From assembly GCA_937967805.1 (NCBI GenBank), contig CALBTC010000386.1:1-5895 (forward strand): a stretch of DNA of 5,895 nucleotides. Reading direction: 5' to 3'. Under the pieces are notes generated by a model. The model was not told the origin of the DNA, ran no database searches, and worked only from the letters and a program-made list of their open reading frames with translations. A program made the translations under genes and the position numbers. The stretch is from an uncultured Anaerolineaceae bacterium (GTDB lineage: Bacteria > Chloroflexota > Anaerolineae > Promineifilales > Promineifilaceae). Position 1 is the stretch's first letter. The number at the start of each line of letters is the position of its first letter. Shown here piece after piece: positions 1 through 5,384 of this stretch.

Positions 1-2
1 TG

Positions 3-116
3 ATCCTGATGGACATCCGGATGCCGGACATGAACGGAATTGAAGCCACACGCCGCATTCTGGCCGAGCGGCCAGACGCGGGCATCATCATGCTGACGAT
101 TAAACTTCAGGCTTGA
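3..116 (+). pseudogene. Response-regulator receiver domain, C-terminally truncated remnant (5' end outside window)
   Basis: The reading frame enters from the left edge and gives [19 protein letters not shown] and then a stretch ending in IIMLT. This is the middle of a CheY-like receiver domain as found in NarL/LuxR-type response regulators. The Asp in LMDI matches the phospho-acceptor site, and the Thr in MLT matches the conserved switch Thr at the end of beta-4. Right after this Thr the homology stops: the frame reads only IKLQA and then TGA. The segment carrying the conserved Lys of beta-5, helix alpha-5 and any HTH output domain is missing, so a working phosphorelay protein is unlikely. 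The stop codon overlaps the -35 box of the next promoter. This looks like a gene cut by a rearrangement that joined it to the promoter of the downstream module. A misassembly at the junction is an alternative. Confidence 0.72.
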
Positions 117-141
117 CAAAGTGTAATTTATACACTAATAT
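113..141 (+). promoter_or_regulatory. Sigma-70 type promoter upstream of the phosphatase-kinase pair
   Basis: A perfect TTGACA -35 box (113-118) is followed by a 17-nt spacer and a TAATAT -10 box (136-141), which is one base off consensus. Transcription would start near 148, leaving a leader of about 84 nt before the ATG at 232. The spacer is filled by an inverted repeat, so regulation by a DNA-binding protein is likely. Confidence 0.8.
120..136. promoter_or_regulatory. Inverted repeat, candidate operator 1 (within promoter spacer)
   Basis: AGTGTA-ATTTA-TACACT is a perfect 6-bp inverted repeat with a 5-bp centre. It sits between the -35 and -10 boxes and touches the first base of the -10. 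A protein bound here would block RNA polymerase. From memory, the half-site resembles that of YtrA-type GntR repressors, but with a different spacing, so the regulator is not identified. Confidence 0.65.
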
Positions 142-146
142 GATTC

Positions 147-161
147 GTGTACAGAATACAC
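147..161. promoter_or_regulatory. Inverted repeat, candidate operator 2 (at predicted transcription start)
   Basis: GTGTA-CAGAA-TACAC repeats the arms and 5-bp spacing of operator 1, with an unrelated centre. Its centre lies 26 bp downstream of the first site, and it covers roughly +1 to +14 of the predicted transcript. Two sites with identical arms and different centres point to one dimeric repressor binding twice. Confidence 0.62.
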
Positions 162-169
162 CAAATAGA

Positions 170-208
170 TAACGCAGCTTTTCTCTGCGCCTTCGCGCCT
201 CTGCGTTA
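170..208 (+). repeat. Leader hairpin built around a degenerate 8-nt tandem repeat
   Basis: Three consecutive octamers, CTCTGCGC, CTTCGCGC and CTCTGCGT, run from 183 to 206. TAACGCAG (170-177) can pair with CTGCGTTA (201-208) to form an 8-bp stem with a 23-nt loop. The stem lies in the leader, about 20 nt before the phosphatase start codon. I recall similar CTCTGCG/CTTCGCG strings between genes in many environmental genomes, so this may be a dispersed repeat rather than a dedicated regulator. Confidence 0.5.
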
Positions 209-231
209 ACTCTTTACACGAAGGAGCCTGA

Positions 232-975
232 ATGATCAGCCACGCCACCGTCTTGGGCCGCGCCCACCGCTTGATGCAGCACAACTGCCAGGATTTTGCC
301 GCCGCTGCCTCCCCTACCGCCAACATCGCCATCGGGCTGGTGTGTGACGGCTGCGGCAGTAAATTTGTGAGTGATGGCCGTTCCCACCCATCTCAAAACG
401 AAATGGGGGCCAGCCTGCTGGGCCAGTTTGCTATCGACTTTCTCAACAGCAAATTGAGTTACTTAACACACCAACCCAGCCCGGACGTACTGGAAGCCCT
501 CCTTGCCGATTTGCATCTGGCCAGCCTCACCTTTTTGCATCATCTGGTAGCTCATTTTCCTGAGTCCACGCGCCGCCAATTTGTGGCTACACGTCTGTTA
601 GCCACGCTGGTTGGGTTTGTACATGCGGGGGAAACGGCCGTTTTCTTTTGGCAGGGTGATGGTTTTCTGGTCGTAGACGGCACCGTTTGCCAGCTAGACA
701 GCGACAACCAGCCAGATTACCTGGCCTACCAACTGCTCCAACCGAACCCCTGCCAGACCAACTTTCAACTGGCCTTTGTGCCCCAGCCGGAACAAATCCG
801 CTGGCTGGCAGTAGCTACAGACGGCTGGTCAGCAGAGTTGCTGAGCCAACTGGAGGAGCCGCGTGCCGCGTTAACCTTGCAGCGCTGGCTCAATGTTCAG
901 GCCCAACAGCCCGGCCAATTTGATGATGATGGGGCGGTAGCTAGCTGGCACAAACAGGAAAATTGTGAATTGTGA
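232..975 (+). CDS. PP2C-family Ser/Thr protein phosphatase (YegK/PphC- or TerY-P-like)
   Basis: This 247-residue protein has the spaced metal-binding motifs of the PPM/PP2C fold. They are NCQDF (Asp21), VCDGCGS (Asp39-Gly40), QGDG (Asp143-Gly144), ATDGWS (Asp197-Gly198) and FDDDGAV (Asp231-233). Enzymes of this family use two or more Mn/Mg ions to remove phosphate from Ser or Thr. The length fits the single-domain bacterial group to which E. coli YegK (PphC) belongs. There is no signal peptide or membrane segment, so it should act in the cytoplasm. The ATG at 232 has a clear Shine-Dalgarno, AGGAG at 222-226, with 5-nt spacing. The neighbouring kinase follows at once on the same strand, so the likely role is to reverse that kinase's phosphorylation. 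The family call is firm. The partner and substrate are inferred from gene order. Confidence 0.88.
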   Translation: MISHATVLGRAHRLMQHNCQDFAAAASPTANIAIGLVCDGCGSKFVSDGRSHPSQNEMGASLLGQFAIDFLNSKLSYLTHQPSPDVLEALLADLHLASLTFLHHLVAHFPESTRRQFVATRLLATLVGFVHAGETAVFFWQGDGFLVVDGTVCQLDSDNQPDYLAYQLLQPNPCQTNFQLAFVPQPEQIRWLAVATDGWSAELLSQLEEPRAALTLQRWLNVQAQQPGQFDDDGAVASWHKQENCEL

Positions 976-1002
976 ACGGGTCAGTTCATTCACAATTCAC
1001 AA
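963..1002 (+). repeat. Perfect 14-bp inverted repeat across the phosphatase-kinase junction
   Basis: TTGTGAATTGTGAA (963-976) is exactly complementary to TTCACAATTCACAA (989-1002), with a 12-nt loop. The left arm is itself a tandem of AATTGTG and overlaps the phosphatase stop codon and a possible GTG start of the kinase. No T-tract follows, so it is not a typical rho-independent terminator. It may tune expression between the two genes or be a dispersed extragenic element. Confidence 0.75.
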
Positions 1003-1042
1003 GCGACCAAAGTCGCCCACAATCTCACCATTCATAGTTAAC

Positions 1043-2848
1043 ATGGCACACACAATCTACATCCATAACCAACGTTACCAGTTAGATGCCGCTGATTTGA
1101 TTCAGTCCGGCGGCGAAGGAATGGTGTTTGGCTTGGGTAATACGGCCGTAAAACTGTACCATCACCCAACGCCCACCCACCAGGAAAAATTGCGCCATTG
1201 GTTTGCCCAAAACTGGTGGCTGCCCGGCGACGTTTTGGCTCCCTGCGCCCCAGTCCAAAACAAACACGGGCAGCTCATCGGCGTGCAAATGCCCAGACTG
1301 CCGGCAAATTCCGTGCTGCTGAAGCAGCTTAGCCTGCCCAACTTTTGGCAGCAGCACGCACTTATTACTCAGCAGATTATCCCTTTGTTCCAACGACTGC
1401 ACCAAACGCTCAACCGCCTGCACCAGTTGCAAATTGTGGTGGGCGACCTGAACGAGACCAACATTTTTTTCACGCCGCCCGGCCAGGCTGCCGCCCAACC
1501 GTTCTGGATCGACGTGGACAGCTACCAGTTCGGCCCGTATCCTTGCCCGGTGGCCATGCCGGCTTTTTTGGACCCGACGCTGTACCATGTAAGCAATTTT
1601 GGCGACCGGCTGTATTTCACCCCTCTCACCGACTGGTACGCCTTTACCGTGCTGCTGGTGAAAAGTTTGCTCCAGGTACATCCTTATGGCGGCGTCCACC
1701 GCCAACACAAATCGCTCCGGGCAAGAGCCGCGGCCGGCATCAGCATTCTGGCCAACGACGTTACCCTGCCGCCCCGCGCCCGCCCGCCAGAAACATTGTC
1801 GGACGACCTGCTGAACTATTTGCACACCACGTTTGACAAAGGGGAACGACGGCCGTTTCCGCCCCAACTTTTGCAAGAGTACGCCCACACTCTACAAACC
1901 TGTTCCCAATGCCACCTCACCTACCCCGGCAGCAGGCCAGGCTGCCCGGCGTGCAGCCATCCCACGCCGATGACCGTGAAGCCCAGCCCCGCCGTCTCCA
2001 AAACATTGCTCCAGGTGGACGGCTTTATCGAGGCAGTTTTTGTGCAGCCAAACGGCCGTCTCCTCATCATTTACCGGCAAGGGGAGCAGGTGCGATTGGT
2101 GCGGGCGGGCATCGGCGGTGTGCTCAGCGACGTGGCCCTGTTCAGTGGTCAGCCAGGCTACCGCTTTGGTGCCTTCATCCGGCCGGATGGCCACGATTTT
2201 CTGGTGGTCAATCCGCCGCATCGTCCCCAACTGCTGCTGCTGGACATTCACGGCAGCAGGCCGCAGCAGGTCACGCTGCTGGAGACGGCATTGTTTCGCG
2301 AGTCGGCCGTGTTTGCCACCACGCCCAACCATTTGTTTCGCGTCAGCGGCGGCTGGATCATGCCCGGCACGGTCCAGCGCGGCAGTTACCTGGAAGAGGC
2401 CATCGGCACAGCCCATCGCGCCCAGACGCAGCTTTTTGGTTCACCATTCAGCAATACCATCGCCGGGTACCATCGCATTTTTGCCGCACATCGTTTTTTC
2501 ACCATCGCGGCCAACGGCACCGAGCACCATTTGGCGACTGCCCTGCCGTCCGGCAGCCACATCTCTGAAGCTGCCATTGCCTTTGCGCCGGGTCAAATTG
2601 GCGTCGTGCAGCAGTTGGTTGAAAACGGCCGTTCCTACACTCATGTCGAGGCATTCAACCATCAGGGACGGTGGCAGCAAAGCTGGGATTTGGGCGAGGA
2701 TGGTTGGGAAACGGCCGTTCATCAATTTGCCAACCTCAATCAACCGTTAACCAAGCCGTTGCCGCCCGGCGACAAACTGCACTGCCATCCGGCCGGCTGG
2801 CTCATCCAGCAACCGCAGCAGCTTCATTTTGTCCCTCGTACCGGCTAG
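1043..2848 (+). CDS. Divergent Ser/Thr protein kinase with zinc ribbon and C-terminal beta-rich domain (YegI/TerY-P-type)
   Basis: From ATG 1043 the protein has 601 residues in three parts. Residues 1-280 are a protein-kinase-like fold: a glycine loop GGEG (23-26), AVKLY with the ATP-binding Lys37, a catalytic loop GDLNETN (134-140, Asp135 and Asn140), a metal-binding IDVDSY (Asp157, in place of DFG) and TDW (Asp197). Residues 287-304 form a zinc ribbon, C-x2-C-x10-C-x2-C. Residues from about 322 to the end are beta-rich, in units of 40-50 residues that suggest a propeller; I do not recognise this part as a named domain. The HRD and DFG motifs are altered, as in YegI and TerY-associated kinases. 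No signal peptide or membrane helix is seen. The start is uncertain. A GTG at 965 is in frame, overlaps the phosphatase by 11 nt and has AGGA 5 nt upstream. However, its extra 26 residues come from the inverted repeat and look unlike the family. ATG 1043 has no clear Shine-Dalgarno. Confidence 0.85.
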   Translation: MAHTIYIHNQRYQLDAADLIQSGGEGMVFGLGNTAVKLYHHPTPTHQEKLRHWFAQNWWLPGDVLAPCAPVQNKHGQLIGVQMPRLPANSVLLKQLSLPNFWQQHALITQQIIPLFQRLHQTLNRLHQLQIVVGDLNETNIFFTPPGQAAAQPFWIDVDSYQFGPYPCPVAMPAFLDPTLYHVSNFGDRLYFTPLTDWYAFTVLLVKSLLQVHPYGGVHRQHKSLRARAAAGISILANDVTLPPRARPPETLSDDLLNYLHTTFDKGERRPFPPQLLQEYAHTLQTCSQCHLTYPGSRPGCPACSHPTPMTVKPSPAVSKTLLQVDGFIEAVFVQPNGRLLIIYRQGEQVRLVRAGIGGVLSDVALFSGQPGYRFGAFIRPDGHDFLVVNPPHRPQLLLLDIHGSRPQQVTLLETALFRESAVFATTPNHLFRVSGGWIMPGTVQRGSYLEEAIGTAHRAQTQLFGSPFSNTIAGYHRIFAAHRFFTIAANGTEHHLATALPSGSHISEAAIAFAPGQIGVVQQLVENGRSYTHVEAFNHQGRWQQSWDLGEDGWETAVHQFANLNQPLTKPLPPGDKLHCHPAGWLIQQPQQLHFVPRTG

Positions 2849-2860
2849 CGTTTCATTTGA

Positions 2861-2869
2861 TGTTATAAT
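2861..2869 (+). promoter_or_regulatory. Extended -10 promoter for the cyclophilin gene
   Basis: TGTTATAAT contains a perfect TATAAT (2864-2869) preceded by TGn, the extended -10 pattern. No good -35 is seen at the right distance. It lies 13 nt after the kinase stop and about 60 nt before the next start codon, which suggests separate transcription of the isomerase gene. Confidence 0.6.
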
Positions 2870-2928
2870 CCAAGACTGAAAAGATTGCGGAACCTGCAAA
2901 CGGCCGCACAAGCATTAGGAGAATTTTT

Positions 2929-3411
2929 ATGACTAAACAATGGCAATCCTCACCGGAGATGCAAATTGATCCCGAAAAATCTTATTCAGCAACGATGGAA
3001 ACCAACAAGGGGAGTATCGAACTCGAGCTTTTTGCTGAACACGCCCCCGTCACCGTCAACAACTTTGTCTTCCTGTCTCGTGAGGGCTACTATGATGGTG
3101 TCTCATTCCACCGTGTCATACCCAACTTTGTTATTCAAGGGGGGGACCCCACGGGCACGGGTGGCGGCGGTCCTGGTTATACCTTCAAAGATGAATTTGA
3201 GGGCAATCCACACAAACACGGCACCGGTTACTTATCGATGGCCAATCGTGGCCCCGGCACCAATGGCTCCCAGTTTTTCATCACCCATGCGCCTCAGCCC
3301 CATCTGGACGGCAAGCACACTGTATTCGGCAAAGTCACCAACGGCATGGATGTGGTCAACAGCATTCGCCAGGGCGACAAAATGACCACCGTCACCATCC
3401 ACGAATCATAG
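2929..3411 (+). CDS. Cyclophilin-type peptidyl-prolyl cis-trans isomerase (PpiB-like)
   Basis: This 160-residue single-domain cyclophilin catalyses cis-trans isomerisation of Xaa-Pro bonds and helps protein folding. The signature [14 protein letters not shown] (60-73) contains the catalytic Arg62 (Arg55 of human CypA), Phe67 and Gln70. GSQFFI (113-118) supplies Gln115 and Phe117, and [10 protein letters not shown] (125-134) closes the active site. The residue equivalent to CypA Trp121 is His125, so cyclosporin binding is probably weak. No signal peptide is present, so it should be cytoplasmic. The glycine-rich TGTGGGGPG (75-83) is usual for the bacterial group. AGGAG at 2917-2921, 7 nt from the ATG, fixes the start. 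It has its own -10 element and a terminator directly behind it, so it is probably monocistronic. The family call is very sure; no particular client is indicated. Confidence 0.95.
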   Translation: MTKQWQSSPEMQIDPEKSYSATMETNKGSIELELFAEHAPVTVNNFVFLSREGYYDGVSFHRVIPNFVIQGGDPTGTGGGGPGYTFKDEFEGNPHKHGTGYLSMANRGPGTNGSQFFITHAPQPHLDGKHTVFGKVTNGMDVVNSIRQGDKMTTVTIHES

Positions 3412-3442
3412 TCCGACGAACCTCGTCACTTGGCAAGATCAA

Positions 3443-3475
3443 AAAAAGGCCAGAGGAAAATCCTCTGGCCTTTTT
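3443..3475. terminator. Bidirectional rho-independent terminator
   Basis: A perfect 15-bp stem (3443-3457 with 3461-3475) closes on an AAA loop. Its core is GGCCAGAGGA/TCCTCTGGCC, flanked by an A-run on one side and a T-run on the other. The + strand reading ends in T5 and the - strand reading also ends in a T-run (from A3441-3447). It therefore ends both the isomerase gene and the convergent yidC-khpB unit. Confidence 0.93.
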
Positions 3476-3500
3476 GTTAGATTTCTAACGAAGCGGCAGC

Positions 3501-4283
3501 TCACTTAGGCAAAATGCGCACTTTGCGCCGCTTGCCTTCGCCGGAGCTTTGTGTGTACACCTCGTCGCTGTCGCGCAGCGTCATGTGAATAATGCGCCGC
3601 TCGTGGGGCGGCATCGGTTCCAGGCTTACTGCCCGGCGGCGGCTGATAACCTTCTTGGCCATGCGCTCGGCCAAACGGGCCAGCGCCTGCTGCCGCCGCC
3701 GGCGATACCCTTCCACATCCACGACAAATGTAGCGCGTCTTTGCAGCCGGTTGCCTACCATTAGTCGCGCCAGATATTGCATGGCATTCAACGTTTCTCC
3801 GCGCGGGCCAATTAAAACACCCAGATCATCTCCCTCAACATCAAACACCAAAATGCGACGCCCGGTTAAATCATCCGGCTCTGAAACCGAAGGCGTAATT
3901 TTGGCTTCCACGCCCATTTTATCCAGCAGCGTGGTCACAACTTCCAGGGCGGCTTCTTTTTCCTCAGGATCAATTTCTTTTACTTCGCCTTCGCTGCCGT
4001 TAGATTTGGCGGCAACGGCCGTATCCTTTGCAACAGGTTTGGGCTGCGGTTTGGGAGTGGAAGCGGCCGGCTTCCTAACCGGTTTCGGTGTCGGCTCTGG
4101 CGAAGAAAGCGACACCAATCGTACCACTGCATCGCGACTGCCAATCCCCAGTAAACCACGACTCCCCTCATCAATGACATCAATAATCACTTCAGAACGA
4201 TTAACGCCCAGCTTTTGCAAACCAGCTTCAATTGCCTTTTCAACATCCGCCCCCCGAACTTCGATTTCCAGTTTCTTTGTCAT
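3501..4283 (-). CDS. khpB: KhpB/Jag RNA-binding protein (Jag-N, KH and R3H domains)
   Basis: The 260-residue product shows the full Jag (SpoIIIJ-associated, also called KhpB or EloR) layout. An N-terminal Jag-N domain (about 3-56, with the RGLLGIGSRDA motif) is followed by a Pro/Lys/Ala-rich linker (about 60-95). A KH domain has the GPRG loop (159-162, followed by ETLNAMQYL). An R3H domain near the end has ERRIIH (Arg229 and His233) and a basic tail. The family binds RNA in the cytoplasm and is tied to cell elongation and membrane-protein biogenesis in Firmicutes. I chose ATG 4283 because AGAGG lies 5 nt upstream; an in-frame ATG at 4310 would add nine residues with no such support. The gene lies 85 nt behind yidC on the same strand, the conserved order. 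That spacer holds a small CCTACG/CGTAGG hairpin (4313-4340). The gene ends before the shared terminator. Confidence 0.95.
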   Translation of the reverse strand: MTKKLEIEVRGADVEKAIEAGLQKLGVNRSEVIIDVIDEGSRGLLGIGSRDAVVRLVSLSSPEPTPKPVRKPAASTPKPQPKPVAKDTAVAAKSNGSEGEVKEIDPEEKEAALEVVTTLLDKMGVEAKITPSVSEPDDLTGRRILVFDVEGDDLGVLIGPRGETLNAMQYLARLMVGNRLQRRATFVVDVEGYRRRRQQALARLAERMAKKVISRRRAVSLEPMPPHERRIIHMTLRDSDEVYTQSSGEGKRRKVRILPK

Positions 4284-4368
4284 ACCATCCTCTTTGTTCT
4301 CGCTAAACACACCCTACGACCAGAGTCAGCGGGCCGTAGGCTGGGCTGTCACAAACCGTTTTTGCAAC

Positions 4369-5301
4369 TTACCGCTTTGCCGAGCGACGCTTCCGCTTCG
4401 ATTGACTGCGGCTCTTTCGACTGCCCTGTGTAGCCTTGCTGTTACCACTCGATACCGGTTCATTCTTAGTCATCTCTGCTTCAGGAATGCCAACATCGCC
4501 ATTCATGCCCATCGCTTTTAATTCTTTCTCGCGTGCCAGCGCCTCTTTCTCAGCTTCCATGATCCGCCGCGTGTACAAACCCTGACCAATTCCTATCAAA
4601 TTGGACAGCACAAAATAAATAGACAGCCCAGCCTGGAAGGAAAGCGAGAAGAAGCCAAACATAATCGGCATGGTGTACTGCATAGATTGGGTCATTGCGG
4701 CCGTGGGATCATCTTGCTTATCTTTGCCGCCTTTCTTGTTGCCTTTGCTCTTGTCGTCATCTTTTTTGGCAGTCGATGGCGAAGTGAACTTGGTTTGCAC
4801 AAACATGGTCACAAAAACCAAAATCGGCAGAATGTAGTATGGATCTGGCTGGCCCAAATTCATCCACAAGAAGTTACTTTCGATGGGCAGCAAATTGGTC
4901 AGGTTGATCCCAGGATAAACGCGTTGTGTCAGCTCAAATAACGTTTGCGGCGTCGAACCCAAAATCAGCCTTAAAACCTGGAACAGGCCAAACAAAATGG
5001 GCATCGTCGCCAGCAGCGGCAAACAGCCGCTTAAGCTCTCAGCCGGATTGTAGCCAATCTTCTGAAACTCTTCCTGCATCTTTTGCGGATTATCTTTGTA
5101 CTTTTGCTGAATGGCTCGAATCTGCGGCTGCATTTCCTGCGTCTTCACCATGCTGCGCTGCTGTCGCAGGTTCAAGGGCAGCATGAGGATACGCGTAATG
5201 ACTGTAAATACCGTCAGGGACAGGATGAAATTGTTGCCCAAAACGGCATACAGCCACAGCAGGGCATTGGTGATCGGGTTAATGATTAATAAATCCCACA
5301 T
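4369..5301 (-). CDS. yidC: YidC/Oxa1 family membrane protein insertase
   Basis: This 310-residue protein inserts membrane proteins, alone or with SecYEG. The N-terminal hydrophobic stretch contains TRILMLPL with Arg37, the conserved positive charge of the hydrophilic groove. A cytoplasmic hairpin rich in Gln, Lys and Glu follows (about 44-90). Further membrane segments are near 93-114 (CLPLLATMPILFGLFQVL), 155-172 and 208-240 (MQYTMPIMFGFF to SNLIGIGQ). The large periplasmic domain of Proteobacteria is absent, so this is the short form. No lipoprotein signal is seen. Residues 179-198 form a strongly charged Lys/Asp/Gly insert in a loop before the last membrane segments. The last 25 residues are Arg/Lys/Ser-rich, which fits ribosome binding. 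The Shine-Dalgarno is weak: AGGA lies 12 nt before the ATG and no alternative in-frame start is visible nearby. Confidence 0.95.
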   Translation of the reverse strand: MWDLLIINPITNALLWLYAVLGNNFILSLTVFTVITRILMLPLNLRQQRSMVKTQEMQPQIRAIQQKYKDNPQKMQEEFQKIGYNPAESLSGCLPLLATMPILFGLFQVLRLILGSTPQTLFELTQRVYPGINLTNLLPIESNFLWMNLGQPDPYYILPILVFVTMFVQTKFTSPSTAKKDDDKSKGNKKGGKDKQDDPTAAMTQSMQYTMPIMFGFFSLSFQAGLSIYFVLSNLIGIGQGLYTRRIMEAEKEALAREKELKAMGMNGDVGIPEAEMTKNEPVSSGNSKATQGSRKSRSQSKRKRRSAKR

Positions 5302-5361
5302 AAGGTGATAAAGTCCTGTGTAACGCTGTGAACTTGTCTGCTACGTCCACAGCCAATTCTA

Positions 5362-5367
5362 ATTATA
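5362..5367 (-). promoter_or_regulatory. Possible -10 element upstream of yidC
   Basis: On the - strand the sequence reads TATAAT, a perfect -10, about 60 nt upstream of the yidC start and just after the stop codon of the propeller gene. No convincing -35 is found 16-18 nt further up, so yidC may instead be read through from the gene before it. Confidence 0.35.
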
Positions 5368-5384
5368 TCGTCACACGCCAGGGC

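Noticed and set aside
132..150. NrdR-box reading of the ACAC and GTGT elements between the two operators
   Set aside because: NrdR boxes have ACAC and GTGT 8 bp apart. Here the gap is 11 bp, and the GTGTA-N5-TACAC reading explains both sites exactly.
963..1002. Rho-independent terminator between phosphatase and kinase
   Set aside because: The stem is AT-rich and no T-tract follows the right arm, so it lacks the features needed for termination.
1082..1888. Long open frame of 268 codons on the - strand inside the kinase gene
   Set aside because: It is antisense to a well-supported kinase domain, has no recognisable motif and no good ribosome site. Long antisense frames are expected opposite GC-rich coding sequence.
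1909..2750. Overlapping + strand frames of 219 and 236 codons within the kinase gene
   Set aside because: Both are low-complexity translations (Arg, Ala, Pro, Ser rich) of the same bases that encode the zinc ribbon and beta-rich part of the kinase.
3592..4521. Open frame of 309 codons on the + strand opposite khpB and the end of yidC
   Set aside because: The protein is Ser/Arg/Thr-rich with no domain. It is a shadow of the two certain genes on the other strand.
5325..5353. Inverted repeat GCTGTG/CACAGC upstream of yidC
   Set aside because: Only 6 bp per arm with a 17-nt loop. It is expected by chance at this length and has no link to a promoter element.
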